64,000 bases of DNA from Fibrobacter succinogenes (GTDB lineage: Bacteria > Fibrobacterota > Fibrobacteria > Fibrobacterales > Fibrobacteraceae): NCBI GenBank assembly GCA_902762795.1, contig CACWPM010000012.1, positions 140,801 to 204,800 on the forward strand, in the 5' to 3' direction. The translations under genes were made by a program, and so were the position numbers. The notes under the pieces were generated by a model. The model was not told where the DNA came from. It did not search any database and worked only from the letters and a program-made list of their open reading frames with translations. Shown piece after piece: positions 54,885 to 63,795 of this stretch (its first letter is position 1; each line of letters begins with the position of its first letter).

Positions 54885-55455
54885 TATTTTTATCCTCTTT
54901 TGGGTTTTTACCCTTTGTTAAATTGCTTGGCCCGACTGGATTGCTGGAGATGTTCCAAATTGGACCATTTTTCTTGTTTCGCTTCGTGTGAAGCAATTTC
55001 CGTGCCAAAGGTACAGGATTGCGTAAAGTCTCAAAAAACGTTTTATTTTGAAACTCAACGTACATTCAATTCCCGAAATGTTCAGAAATGAAACGCCAAT
55101 GTATTCATCGACAATAAACTTTTAATCAGGAGCAAGCTAAAGACAACAAACTTCTCGTGTAAAACCTATGATTTTTCGCTAAAATTTCTACATTATGCTC
55201 AAAAAAAGAGATTGCATCGCATCTCCTGCTATGCCAATCCCATTCATTGATAACTACTATTTAGATGAAAGAACGGCACTCCGAGCCTAGAAACAGCAAA
55301 TGCGTAGTTTTAGCATGTTCCAAGGCGAGTGTAGTGTCATTGCTTGCAAGGTCATTACAGAGCCGTTTAGCATGACGCGAAGCGTTAATGTCGCAAACAA
55401 GCTTGCTTGGACATGACCGAGACTAGCATTTTGAACTAATACAGAGACCAAAGAT
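54885..55455. other. 571-nt region between groS and obgE, no gene seen
   Basis: The left part should hold the groS promoter; a GCTTCGTGTGAAGC small stem lies about 120 nt before the groS start. A hairpin with an A-run (55201-55225, GAGAT-T-GC-ATC-GC-ATCTC) reads as a minus-strand terminator. From 55275 the sequence contains GAAAGAACGGCACTCCGAGC, also seen near 46025, and TGTCATTGCTTGCAAGGTCA. These look like repeat remnants. No CIRCE, tRNA or convincing ORF was seen. Confidence 0.45.
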
Positions 55456-56457
55456 ATGTTTCTTGACGAAAAAAATATTGAAGTTCGCTCCGGCAGAGGC
55501 GGTGACGGCATCTGCAGTTTCCACCGTGAAAAGTTTGTACCCCTCGGCGGGCCCGATGGCGGTGACGGCGGTCGTGGCGGTCACGTGATTTTGCAGGTGA
55601 ACGAACAATATACCACGCTTCTCGACATGGGCAACACGCACATTTACAAAGCCAAGAGCGGTCAGCCCGGCGGCGCAAAGCGCTGTTCCGGCGCATCGGC
55701 CGACGACCTGATTATCAGCGTTCCGCGTGGCACAATCGTCAAGGACGAACAGGGACACATCCTCACAGACTTGACCGAACCGGGCCAAAAATGGATTGCA
55801 GCCCGCGGCGGCAAGGGCGGCATGGGCAACCAGCATTTCGCAACCCCGAAGGTGCAGGCTCCGCGCAAGTGCACTCCTGGCGAAAAGGGCGAAGTCCGCC
55901 AGCTGTTCCTCGAACTCAAGCTCATGGCAGACGTGGGCCTTGTCGGATTCCCGAACGCAGGCAAGTCGAGCCTCGTGAACAAGATTTCTAGCGGTCGTCC
56001 AAAAGTTGGCGACTATCCGTTTACGACGCTCGAACCGGTACTCGGCATTGTGCAAGTAAACGGCCACAGCTTCGTGGTCGCCGACATTCCGGGGCTTTTG
56101 GAAGGCGCAAGTGAAGGCAAGGGCCTCGGCCATCAGTTCCTCAAGCACATCGAACGCACGCACACGTTGCTCTTTGTGATTGACGGCTTTGCCGAAAACG
56201 CCTACGAACAATTCAAGGTGCTAAAGGACGAACTCAAGGCGTTCCACCCGAAGCTTGCCGAAAAGAACTTCGTCGTAGCCCTCAACAAGAGCGACCTCGG
56301 CATCGAAAACGCCATCAAGGAATTCAAGAAGCACCGCCAGAAAGTGGTCATCACATCGGCAGTCACTGGCGAGGGATGCGCTGAATTGCAGCAAGCGCTC
56401 GACGCGGCCGTGCCCCATTTCCACAAAAAAAGCATCGGTTGGAGCAAAAAAGGCTAA
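55456..56457 (+). CDS. obgE: GTPase ObgE
   Basis: The product is 333 aa. It has the glycine-rich Obg fold (about 1-158; RSGRGGDGICSFHREKFVPL, GGPDGGDGGRGGHV, ARGGKGGMGNQHFATPKVQA) and a GTPase domain with GFPNAGKSSLVNKI (G1), PFTTLEPVLG (switch I), DIPGLLEGASEGKGLG and NKSDL (G4). It has no OCT tail, consistent with its short length. It acts in ribosome maturation. The HU-like gene follows 32 nt later. Confidence 0.96.
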   Translation: MFLDEKNIEVRSGRGGDGICSFHREKFVPLGGPDGGDGGRGGHVILQVNEQYTTLLDMGNTHIYKAKSGQPGGAKRCSGASADDLIISVPRGTIVKDEQGHILTDLTEPGQKWIAARGGKGGMGNQHFATPKVQAPRKCTPGEKGEVRQLFLELKLMADVGLVGFPNAGKSSLVNKISSGRPKVGDYPFTTLEPVLGIVQVNGHSFVVADIPGLLEGASEGKGLGHQFLKHIERTHTLLFVIDGFAENAYEQFKVLKDELKAFHPKLAEKNFVVALNKSDLGIENAIKEFKKHRQKVVITSAVTGEGCAELQQALDAAVPHFHKKSIGWSKKG

Positions 56458-56489
56458 CTGTTCGCAAAAAATATTGTAAATTCATTAAT

Positions 56490-56843
56490 ATGAAGGCGAC
56501 TCAGTCCAACATAACTAAAAAGGAAATCGTTGATGAAATCGCTTCCCAGACTGGATTTACGCAAGTAAAGACAAAAGTCATCGTGGAAGAACTCATCGAT
56601 GCCATTTCTAATGCCGTTATCGAGGGCAACAACATCGAGTTGCGTGGATTCGGTCGCTTCAAGAATAAACAGCGCAAGGAACGCCGCACCCGGATTCCAA
56701 GGACTGGCGAACTCGTGAACATCCCAGCCAAGACACGTCCGGTTTTCGAACCCAGCAAAGATTTGATCGAAAAAATCAATAACGTTCCTTTGGACTTAGA
56801 AAAAGAGGCTTTTGTCCCTAAAGATGACCAAGAAAGAATCTAG
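56490..56843 (+). CDS. HU/IHF-family DNA-binding protein
   Basis: The product is about 117 aa. It starts MKATQSNITKKEIVDEIASQ and has the IVEELIDAISNAVIEGNNIE helices, the beta-arm LRGFGRFKNKQRKERRTRIP and PAKTRPVFEPSKDL. It lacks any fused domain but has a C-terminal acidic extension (LDLEKEAFVPKDDQERI) beyond the 90-residue core. IHF or HU type cannot be told apart. Its 3' end overlaps the smpB start by 20 nt, so smpB translation may be coupled. Confidence 0.92.
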   Translation: MKATQSNITKKEIVDEIASQTGFTQVKTKVIVEELIDAISNAVIEGNNIELRGFGRFKNKQRKERRTRIPRTGELVNIPAKTRPVFEPSKDLIEKINNVPLDLEKEAFVPKDDQERI

Positions 56844-57294
56844 TACGCCCGTTATTCAGAACCGCAAGGCGAACCATCTCTATTTTGTGGATGAAACCTT
56901 TGAAGTGGGAATTATGCTCATCGGGTCTGAAGTCAAGTCTATCCGTAACGGCAAGTGCACTTTGGGCGAAGCGTGGATTGATATCGACGAAAAAAAAGAC
57001 GAGCTTTGGCTCGTCGGCGCGCACATCGACGAATACCTTTTTGCCAACCGCTTCAACCATTTCCCCGCACGCAGGAGAAAACTCCTCGCCCACACGCACG
57101 AAATCCAGAAAATGCGCAAGGCGAAGGAATTGAAGGGCTGCACCATCATCCCGCTGAAAATGTACTTTAAGAACCGTATTGCAAAACTCGAAGTAGGAAT
57201 ATGCCGAGGCAAGGATCAACACGACAAGCGACAGGACATCTTAGTCCGCGATGCCAAGATGGAAATGGCTCGCGCCGCAAAGGCCCATCGCTAA
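56824..57294 (+). CDS. smpB: SsrA-binding protein
   Basis: The product is about 156 aa. It has the SmpB sequence VIQNRKANHLYFVDETFEVG, GSEVKSIRNGKCTLGEAWI, AHIDEYLFANRFNHFPARRR, KMYFKNRIAKLEVGICRGK and the basic tail DKRQDILVRDAKMEMARAA. It delivers tmRNA to stalled ribosomes; ssrA itself was not found in the window. ATG 56824 is chosen over a TTG at 56812. The following amidase gene begins 94 nt before its stop. Confidence 0.95.
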   Translation: MTKKESSTPVIQNRKANHLYFVDETFEVGIMLIGSEVKSIRNGKCTLGEAWIDIDEKKDELWLVGAHIDEYLFANRFNHFPARRRKLLAHTHEIQKMRKAKELKGCTIIPLKMYFKNRIAKLEVGICRGKDQHDKRQDILVRDAKMEMARAAKAHR

Positions 57295-58499
57295 TTTTAG
57301 CTTTACTGCTAGCCGCATGTAGCTTCACCCTCGCTGCTACGGCAAGGGTCGATGTGGAGTCTGTCGCACGCGAAATCAAGGGTTCGTTCCACTGGTACCC
57401 GGTGCAAAAGACGTTCTCGATTATTTCGACGAAAGATACGCTCAAATTTGCCGTGGGCATTCCGTACATGACCCGCAATGGTCTTGCTATTGAAATGGCC
57501 GCTGCACCAAAACTTGATAACGGGCATATATGGCTTGCCGAAGCCGACGCTAAAAAAATTTCTTACAAGGCTGCGATTGAAGCAAAGCAAAATATAGCTC
57601 CCTCAAATGTGCCCAAGCCCCCCGAAACGAAACCGGACAAGATTGCGGAAACGAAACCTGTAGAAACACCGAAGGCCAAGCCCGCCGACAAGCCAAAAAT
57701 AAAAACAGCTGAACAGAAACCGGCGGCGCCAGTCGTCGTAAAACCAAAGACTCCAAAGCAAGAAATTGCGGGAACCCGCGAGGTCCGCACAATCGTGATC
57801 GACCCCGGACATGGAGGCAAGGACCCCGGCGCATCTGGCAAACGCTCCCAAGAAAAAGACATCGTTCTTGCAGTCGCAAAACTCTTGAGAAAAAACCTAG
57901 ACGATTTGGGCCTCAACGTAAAGCTCACCCGCAACAAGGATGTTTTCATAGAACTCCAGCAACGCGCCATGCTTGCAAACCAGTGGGACGGAGACTTGTT
58001 CATCAGCCTGCACTGCAACGCCATCGATGCGACAGAAGAACGCAAAAAAATTATCCAGGGTTACCAGTTCTACGTACTGCGCGCCCCGGAAAGCGAAGAA
58101 GACAAAGCGATAGCCCGTCGCGAAAACGCCGTGGCCACACTCTACGGCGAAAAAAATGCGAAGGACGAACTTTCACCGCTGGAATGGTTCAAACTCGAAG
58201 CAAGGCTCGAACAATATAAGCAGACAAGTTATCTGTTCACTGAAAAATTGCTCGACAGCTTTGAAGGCGGAAAAATCAAGAAAATGAACACGGGAGTCGG
58301 CGGTGCAGGATTCATGGTCCTTGTTGGCGCCATGATGCCAGCCGTGCTTATCGAACTAGGCTTCATCAGTAACGAAGAAGACGAAAATTACATGATGAGT
58401 ACCAAAGGACAAGTTGACCTTGCGGACCGCATTGCTGAAGCCGTAGAAAACTACAGGGACGCCCTCCACAATTACCGAGAAACACTGGGAAGGAAATAG
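57201..58499 (+). CDS. N-acetylmuramoyl-L-alanine amidase (AmiA/AmiC, Amidase_3)
   Basis: The product is about 432 aa. An N-terminal ~30-residue extension precedes a signal-like helix (LILALLLAACSFTLA). Residues about 48-125 form a small beta-rich domain (SFHWYPVQKTFSIISTKDTL). A Lys/Pro/Ala-rich linker (about 130-190) follows. The catalytic Amidase_3 domain (about 193-430) has VIDPGHGGKDPGASG (zinc His), QEKDIVLAVAK (zinc Glu), FISLHCNA (zinc His), and PAVLIELGFISNEED (catalytic Glu). It cuts the amide bond between MurNAc and the stem peptide. No in-frame start other than 57201 was seen before the signal helix; it overlaps smpB by 94 nt. Confidence 0.88.
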   Translation: MPRQGSTRQATGHLSPRCQDGNGSRRKGPSLILALLLAACSFTLAATARVDVESVAREIKGSFHWYPVQKTFSIISTKDTLKFAVGIPYMTRNGLAIEMAAAPKLDNGHIWLAEADAKKISYKAAIEAKQNIAPSNVPKPPETKPDKIAETKPVETPKAKPADKPKIKTAEQKPAAPVVVKPKTPKQEIAGTREVRTIVIDPGHGGKDPGASGKRSQEKDIVLAVAKLLRKNLDDLGLNVKLTRNKDVFIELQQRAMLANQWDGDLFISLHCNAIDATEERKKIIQGYQFYVLRAPESEEDKAIARRENAVATLYGEKNAKDELSPLEWFKLEARLEQYKQTSYLFTEKLLDSFEGGKIKKMNTGVGGAGFMVLVGAMMPAVLIELGFISNEEDENYMMSTKGQVDLADRIAEAVENYRDALHNYRETLGRK

Positions 58500-58677
58500 A
58501 CGGCAAGCGCGCGAGCCAAGCATCGCAGGCCAAAGAGGACGCCTTGCGTCCGTGGCTTCGAAGGACATACCGAAATACAGGCTTTCCACAACGTCATAAC
58601 CCAGCTCGCTATTGGAGCTTGGACGAATCGAAAGTCTGAAGATCTGGCCTATGGAACCACAGACGAAAGACTATAGG
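58500..58677. other. Intergenic region between amidase and Ser-rich lipoprotein gene
   Basis: A spacer between convergent genes with no ORF. It holds GACGGCAAGCGCGCGAGCC and CACAGACGAAAGACTATAGG, which resemble words of the intergenic repeat family. No clear terminator. Confidence 0.35.
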
Positions 58678-59778
58678 TTATTCAGCTTTTGCGATGGCGG
58701 CGTTAATCAGGTCAATGCTTTCAGCGAGAATGGCATTGTATTTTTCCTGATAACGTTTTGTCGTTTCAGGCGTTCCACCCGCACAAGTCTTAGTCTTTGC
58801 GATATAGCCATCAAACCAGGCCTTGGAATCTCTTTTCAAATTTATACTTTCAACAGAATAATTGCCAGAAAGATAGGGTGCGAAGTTGCCCTTCAACGTA
58901 TTGTTCGTGCGATCCAGAAGACTTTCTAGATATGTTGTTTTAGCTTCTGTCAAAGTCGTATCTGTCAGCAAGTCCTTGACTATTTTTTTATACAATTCTT
59001 TTTGAACATCGGCAAGGATATCGGCAAACAAAGCAAAGCCTTCTTGCTTACAAGATTGAACCACGGGTTCCGTGGAGCTTGAACTTTGAGGAGTGGAGCT
59101 AGAGCTTATTCCGTGAGCTTCATTGTATTCTTGCTGATTCCTATAAATCCGATTTTCCTCCAATACATAGTTCTTATACGTGCTATCGTTAGAACACACA
59201 AACATCGTTCTGGCATAATAAGCGTCAGGATTACAAGCCGGGGCTACAATTCCATAAAGAGGCTGATCCTGAAGAGATATGGCTCCGCAGGATTCAAGCC
59301 CGCTTTCCCATTTATCCAATATCTTTTCTGTTATACTAGTGTCCTTGCCCAGATATTTTTTATAATCATCACAAGAAGGATCACCCGAAGTTAGACAAGA
59401 TGGAGGAGACATATAAGTTTTCGCTTCGCACGTCACTGAAGAATCTTTAGCCAGGACATAACGTACGGATTCAGACGAGCTTGAAACACTAGAAGAACTC
59501 GTAACCGATGAGCTAGACGCAGGCTTTTGAGAAGAACTTGATGATGGAACTTTCGACGAGCTTGAAGACTTTTCCGATTTCACCGAACTTGATGATTTCA
59601 CAGTCTTCGACGAGCTCGATTTCGCAGATGAGGAACTATCCTTCCCTTCACTCGAAGAAGAATCCGAATTGTCTGCCACAGGCACAACAAACTGAGGGTT
59701 TGAGTCCGCACTGCAACTAGCCCAAAACACAGATGCGACAGTTAAGCAGCAAAGACGAAAAAATTTATGAATGGTCAT
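58678..59778 (-). CDS. Ser-rich-linker lipoprotein of Fibrobacter style
   Basis: The product is about 366 aa. A lipoprotein signal ends VASVFWASCSAD. A linker of about 75 residues (about 37-107) is almost pure Ser with Lys, Asp and Val spacers (SSSSEGKDSSSSAKSSSSKT). A second, shorter Ser-rich stretch (GISSSSTPQSSSSTEP, about 228-243) joins two Cys-containing domains (about 110-225; about 245-366). The pattern is that of the Fibrobacter FISUMP-type surface lipoproteins. The C-terminal domain is helical. Function unknown. Strong AAGGAGGAG ribosome-binding site. Confidence 0.7.
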   Translation of the reverse strand: MTIHKFFRLCCLTVASVFWASCSADSNPQFVVPVADNSDSSSSEGKDSSSSAKSSSSKTVKSSSSVKSEKSSSSSKVPSSSSSQKPASSSSVTSSSSVSSSSESVRYVLAKDSSVTCEAKTYMSPPSCLTSGDPSCDDYKKYLGKDTSITEKILDKWESGLESCGAISLQDQPLYGIVAPACNPDAYYARTMFVCSNDSTYKNYVLEENRIYRNQQEYNEAHGISSSSTPQSSSSTEPVVQSCKQEGFALFADILADVQKELYKKIVKDLLTDTTLTEAKTTYLESLLDRTNNTLKGNFAPYLSGNYSVESINLKRDSKAWFDGYIAKTKTCAGGTPETTKRYQEKYNAILAESIDLINAAIAKAE

Positions 59779-60134
59779 ACACACTCCTCCTTTTTTGCAA
59801 TAATATACAATTTGTTAGACGAGTGCATATTTTTTTTCGTTTGTATATACAAAAAAAACTGTCACTTTCGCAACAGTTCTTTAAAATGCTCAATGGGAGC
59901 TTACTACCGAGCACATCCCCCATGGAACGTAGCTCGATTCCAAAACCCTATTACTGGCCTACGGCTTCAGCATTCGTCCTGCGGCTCGGTCTTGCCGGCA
60001 AGCCTTTGGCTTGCCGTCGCGACACTCGCCTTGCGCAGACTATTGACGCTTGCGCCTACGGCTTCAGCGTCCGTCCTGCGGCTCGGTCATGCCGGCAAGC
60101 CTTTGGCTTGCCGTCGCGACACTCGCCTTGCGGA
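59779..60134. other. Promoter region plus a 97-bp-offset direct repeat
   Basis: The left half (to about 59950) is A+T rich and should hold the promoter of the Ser-rich lipoprotein gene. The right half holds two 78-bp copies of one sequence (see next entry). No ORF was supported. Confidence 0.5.
59958..60132. repeat. Direct repeat, two 78-bp copies 97 bp apart
   Basis: Copy 1 at 59958-60035 and copy 2 at 60055-60132 differ at 3 positions. Both contain CCGGCAAGCC-TTT-GGCTTGCCG, a strong stem. Copy 2 ends 3 nt from the yebC stop. Confidence 0.85.
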
Positions 60135-60878
60135 CTACTCCGCATCCATGTCGGCTTCGTCGATTTCGGCGTTGTGGTAGACTTCCTGAACGTCGTCGTG
60201 ATCTTCGAACTTGTCGATGAGCTTGAGGAGTTTTACGGCGTCGTCGTGACCGAGCTTGACCGGATCATTCGGAACGTAGCTGAGTTCTGCACTCATCATT
60301 TCGATACCAGCAGCTTCGAGAGCCTTGGAAACAGCGTCGAAAGCTTCCGGAGAAGTAGAGATTTCATGAACGCCGTCTTCCGTGCTCATGTCTTCGGCAC
60401 CCGCTTCGAGAACGAGATCCATCACCTGGTCTTCCGGATACTTTTCAGCATCGACGACAATCACGCCCTTGTAGGTGAATGCCCAAGAAACGGAACCGGA
60501 TTCGCCCATGGAGCCGTTGTTCTTGTTGAAGATGTTACGGATTTCAGCAACCGTACGGACCTTGTTGTCGGTCATGCACTGCACCATGATAGCGATGCCT
60601 GCCGGGCCGCGTCCTTCGTACAACGGTTCCGTCATTTCGGTACCGGAGTTAGCACCCGTACCCTTGGCAATTGCACTTTCGATGTTCTTGGTCGGCAAAC
60701 TCTGGCTCTTGGACTTGAGGATTGCTGCACGGAGACGCGGGTTTGCATCAGGGTTGCCGCCGCCGAGCTTAGCAGCGATGGAGATTTCCTTAATGAGTTT
60801 GTTCCAAGCCTTGGCACGAGCGACGTCGGTTTTGGCTTTCTTGCGTTTGGTAGTGGCCCATTTGGAGTGACCGGACAT
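60135..60878 (-). CDS. yebC: YebC/PmpR-family protein
   Basis: The product is 247 aa. It starts MSGHSKWATTKRKKAKTDVA and continues with NPRLRAAILKSKSQSLPTKN, YEGRGPAGIAIMVQC, LTDNKVRTVAEIRN-like, GSMGESGSVSWAF and the acidic tail. The family was long called transcriptional regulators; members relieve ribosome stalling at poly-Pro and similar sequences. It is preceded by a composite element and followed by a direct repeat. Confidence 0.95.
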   Translation of the reverse strand: MSGHSKWATTKRKKAKTDVARAKAWNKLIKEISIAAKLGGGNPDANPRLRAAILKSKSQSLPTKNIESAIAKGTGANSGTEMTEPLYEGRGPAGIAIMVQCMTDNKVRTVAEIRNIFNKNNGSMGESGSVSWAFTYKGVIVVDAEKYPEDQVMDLVLEAGAEDMSTEDGVHEISTSPEAFDAVSKALEAAGIEMMSAELSYVPNDPVKLGHDDAVKLLKLIDKFEDHDDVQEVYHNAEIDEADMDAE

Positions 60879-60920
60879 AATTTACCTCTAGGTGGTTTTT
60901 GATAAAATTTAAAAAGATAC

Positions 60921-61016
60921 GCTTTAGGTTACAGGTTATAGGCTTTAGGTTTTAGGTTAATTTGGCGGCTTCGCCGCGATTATAATAAACTAATTCCCGA
61001 CCACCTAATCCCCTAT
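60921..61016. repeat. Composite element upstream of yebC
   Basis: Left array CTTTAGGTTACAGGTTATAG and GCTTTAGGTTTTAGG; core GGCGGC-TTC-GCCGCG (about 60964-60978); right CCCGACCACCTAATCCCCTA. The core with flanks is the reverse complement of the element at 31121-31199. Confidence 0.8.
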
Positions 61017-61708
61017 TTTCTGTTCATCTTGCAGAGTCGTTTCTGCTTGACAGTAAGCCGATGGCTCGAGCAGTCAATTTCATCCGTCTTTTTCGACTTG
61101 AACTTGACCTTATCATTTTGGCTTCGCCCTCTGCGCTCAGTTTCAGCAGCCTTCTTCTCTAAACGCTTCTGGCGCATGTCAATAAGCTTGGTTTTGTCAA
61201 TAGGAACAGCAGAAGCTCTGGTAATTTCACGTTCGTACTTACCGCTCCAGATTTTACCCAAGAGCGATCCTGACTGGAGTGCATCATCCATAATGCTCTG
61301 AGCCCAGCTATCGTTTGCAGGCGGCAATAGTTTGAACGTCAAGTTGCGAATTCTAGTCGGTTCTTCATCATAATAAAGCATCATGTCGAAGAAGCCCACG
61401 TTATACTCTTCGCCATCGGAACCGGCTGCAATTTTGTCCGGAATATAGGCGAGCACAGCGTAAAGCGCTCTATCGAAAAGAGCCGTTATTAGGACATCTG
61501 AATCTCCACCGGGAGCCTGGACTTCACCTTCCGCAAGGAAAGACCATGGAGCCACATCGACTCGGAGCCTGAACTTGTGAAAACCCTTCTCAGCCTTTTT
61601 GAGCTTAATCAGGGCACCAGAGAATGCCTGGAATTCCGGCTTAATGGAGCCTTCTTGTGCGAACACTAACGCACACGCAAGAAAGAGGACCGTTAGAATT
61701 TTTTTCAT
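61013..61708 (-). CDS. Secreted protein of unknown family
   Basis: The product is 231 aa. A signal peptide (MKKILTVLFLACALVFA) is followed by a domain (about 22-165) that looks like a mixed alpha/beta fold: FHKFRLRVDVAPWSFLAEGE, LYAVLAYIPDK, NVGFFDMMLYYDEEPTRI. The last 60 residues are very basic and coiled (KRLEKKAAETERRGRSQNDK). No family was recognised. It lies between the pgm-like gene and yebC on the same strand. Confidence 0.6.
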   Translation of the reverse strand: MKKILTVLFLACALVFAQEGSIKPEFQAFSGALIKLKKAEKGFHKFRLRVDVAPWSFLAEGEVQAPGGDSDVLITALFDRALYAVLAYIPDKIAAGSDGEEYNVGFFDMMLYYDEEPTRIRNLTFKLLPPANDSWAQSIMDDALQSGSLLGKIWSGKYEREITRASAVPIDKTKLIDMRQKRLEKKAAETERRGRSQNDKVKFKSKKTDEIDCSSHRLTVKQKRLCKMNRK

Positions 61709-61737
61709 TTCTCTAATCCAATTCGATTAATTTATTC

Positions 61738-63343
61738 TTAATTTTTAAAGAACAGAGCCTTGGCCGCTTCGAACATCGGATCCTTTTCGTCCGGGTTGCG
61801 GCATTCCGTATAAATACGAACCTTGGGTTCGGTACCGGACGGACGCACCAGCATCCAGGAGTCATCGTCGAAGATCACCTTCACGCCGTCGAGGGTCAGG
61901 AGCTGCTTCACTGTCTTTTCGTTGTTACCGACCATGACCTTTGCACCCGGCTGGGCGATCGTGGCGATAGCGTCGACCTTGGCCTTGAGCGGAGCGCCAA
62001 CGAGGGACTTGTCCACTTCGAAGGGTCGGGTAGAAGCGGCCGTATTCTTCATACAAAGCGTCAAGGTATTCGCCGAGATTCTTGCCAGTCGTAGCGAGAA
62101 TTTCAAGAGCGATGAGGAGGCCGAACTGTGCGTCCTTTTCGAGCGTGTTGTTGAGACCGGAGATACCGTCAGATTCCTCGAATGCGACGAGAGCCTTCTG
62201 CTTAGCATTGCGAGAAAGCCACGGACGGAAGTTCTTGAAGCCCACCGGAGTTTCCATCACAGGCACGCCGAGCTTTTCGGCAATGATGTTCACAAAGTTA
62301 GAAGTAGCAACGGACTTAGCCACGCAGCCCTGTTCCTTGCGCCAGGTTGCCATGTAGTGGAAAGCGATAGCACCGAACTGGTTCATGTCGATTTCACGAG
62401 TGCCGTCGTAGAAACGGATACGGTCGCCATCCGGATCGAAAATCGCGCCAAGGCGGAACCAAGACTTGCTTTCGTCCAAGACCTTGCGGACCTTTTCGAG
62501 GTTCTTGCTGGACGGCTCCGGAGCGATACCGCCGAACAAGGAATCGTCTTCGTTGCGGAGCGTGATGAGGCATTCCGGATTGTCGAGAAGAGCAGCCGGG
62601 CGGCGGCGGGTAGAACCGTGAACGTGGTCGCACACGAGCGTGAGGCGTCCCTTCTTGATGAATTCCTTGATGCGGTCGAACTTGATCGTGCCCTGCTTCA
62701 CGAGGAATTCCTTGTAAATCTTGAGAGAGTCGATAATTTCCCAGTCAACCTTGGAGACCGGTTCGAACTTCCAAGTAGCCATCATTTCGTTGGAAAGCTT
62801 GGTGATGACGTTCGTGATTTCCGGACCTGCAGGACCGCCATCTGCCGGGTTGAACTTGATTCCATTGTAATGGCTCGGGTTGTGGCTCGGAGTCATGTTG
62901 ATGGAGCATGCGGCACCGAGCATTTCGATTGCAGCGGAGAATTCCGGAGTCGGCATTTCGCCACCGTAGTAGACCTTCACGCCAGCCTTTGCAAACTGGT
63001 CAGCGACAGCCTCGCAGAATTCGTGACCGAGCAAGCGGTTGTCATGGCCGACGACCACACCACGCTTTTGGAGTTCGGCAAAGTCCTTGACACCCAGAGC
63101 TTCGAAAAGTTCAGGAGTAGCTTCCTTGTACAAACGCACAATAGCAGCACCCACCACCTGCAAGTTGCGAAGCGTGAATTCAGAACCGATTTCGCCGCGC
63201 CAGCCGGACGTACCAAAGCTGACCTTTGCCGGTTCCTGAGAGGTCAAAGCGACCTGCTTCACGGTTTCAACCAAGGCCATGTCAGTAGCCGGATTGAATT
63301 CGGGGGACTGAATCTTTTTCCAAATCTGGGTAATGTTTTCCAT
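61738..63343 (-). pseudogene. Phosphoglucomutase/phosphomannomutase with apparent frameshift
   Basis: The main frame (63343 to about 62025) gives an alpha-D-phosphohexomutase: VSFGTSGWRGEIGSEF, NMTPSHNPSHYNGIKFNP with the phosphoserine, DPDGDRIR (metal), VAFEESDGISG (sugar). At about 62015-62025 the sequence after YEEYGRFYPT changes frame. The new frame continues EVDKSLVGAPLKAKVDAIAT and ends with the phosphate-binding domain LVRPSGTEPKVRIYTECRN. The two parts together make a full ~530-residue enzyme. A single extra base or 2-nt loss in a CCCGACCC run explains it, so a sequencing error is quite possible. Role: hexose-phosphate interconversion. Confidence 0.88.
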
Positions 63344-63438
63344 AAGGGTTCCTGTATTAAAGTTTCACGCGGATAATTTAGAAAAACTTCCCGTAGGAAG
63401 TAGTAAGTAGACTGTAGGAAGAAGCGGTAAATAAGGGA
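63344..63438. other. Spacer with GTAGGAAGTAG array before the tandem ORF array
   Basis: GTAGGAAGTAGTAAGTAGAC and TGTAGGAAGAAGCGG words (about 63393-63425). No terminator was seen. Confidence 0.5.
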
Positions 63439-63555
63439 TTACAATTTTTGTAACAAAAGACTCACTTTCATGTGAGCCTTGTCTTGCGCACCCTCTTGAA
63501 AGCCCTCATACCTGAGGACTGCATCATCGTAATCTTTCATCCATGAATTCGACAT
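63439..63555 (-). CDS. Tandem small ORF, truncated copy A
   Basis: The product would be 38 aa. The first 27 residues (MSNSWMKDYDDAVLRYEGFQ EGAQDKA) equal those of copies B and C, but then the frame runs into HMKVSLLLQKL and stops. It is the 3'-most, truncated copy of the array, 18 nt after copy B's stop. Whether it is translated is unknown. Confidence 0.45.
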   Translation of the reverse strand: MSNSWMKDYDDAVLRYEGFQEGAQDKAHMKVSLLLQKL

Positions 63556-63573
63556 ATTTCTTGGACTAATTAT

Positions 63574-63774
63574 TCAGCATTTTTGCTCAAGGCTGGCCTT
63601 GATTTCAAGAATTTCCGTTTCTGGGAGCTTGGTGTATTTTACAATTTTGTCAACAGGCTCGCCCTCAGCAAGCATCGCCGCCGCCATCTCGCGTGCCTTG
63701 TCTTGCGCACCCTCTTGAAAGCCCTCATACCTGAGGACTGCATCATCGTAATCTTTCATCCATGAATTCGACAT
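63574..63774 (-). CDS. Tandem small ORF, copy B; resembles the Rpn C-terminal tail
   Basis: The product is 66 aa. It has MSNSWMKDYDDAVLRYEGFQ, EGAQDKAREMAAAMLAEGEP, VDKIVKYTKLPETEILEIKA and SLEQKC. The EG-rich start, AREMA-x-x-ML helix and 'epvdkIvkyTkLpetEIleIk' pattern match the C-terminal tail of Rpn-type PD-(D/E)XK transposase/nuclease proteins. It lacks any nuclease domain. The 91 bp around its 5' end are identical in copies A and B and, as far as visible, C. It may be a stand-alone tail protein (as in Rpn-derived small products) or degenerate debris. Confidence 0.6.
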   Translation of the reverse strand: MSNSWMKDYDDAVLRYEGFQEGAQDKAREMAAAMLAEGEPVDKIVKYTKLPETEILEIKASLEQKC

Positions 63775-63795
63775 ATTTCTTGGACTATTTATTCA

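Noticed and set aside
54885..55100. A possible CIRCE heat-shock element before groS
   Set aside because: No TTAGCACTC-N9-GAGTGCTAA or close variant was found.
55287..55511. A 74-aa minus-strand ORF in the groS-obgE gap
   Set aside because: Its N-terminal part is antisense to obgE and the rest is repeat-like; no ribosome-binding site.
61823..63376. A 517-aa open frame on the plus strand
   Set aside because: It is antisense to the phosphohexomutase gene, which has all family motifs.
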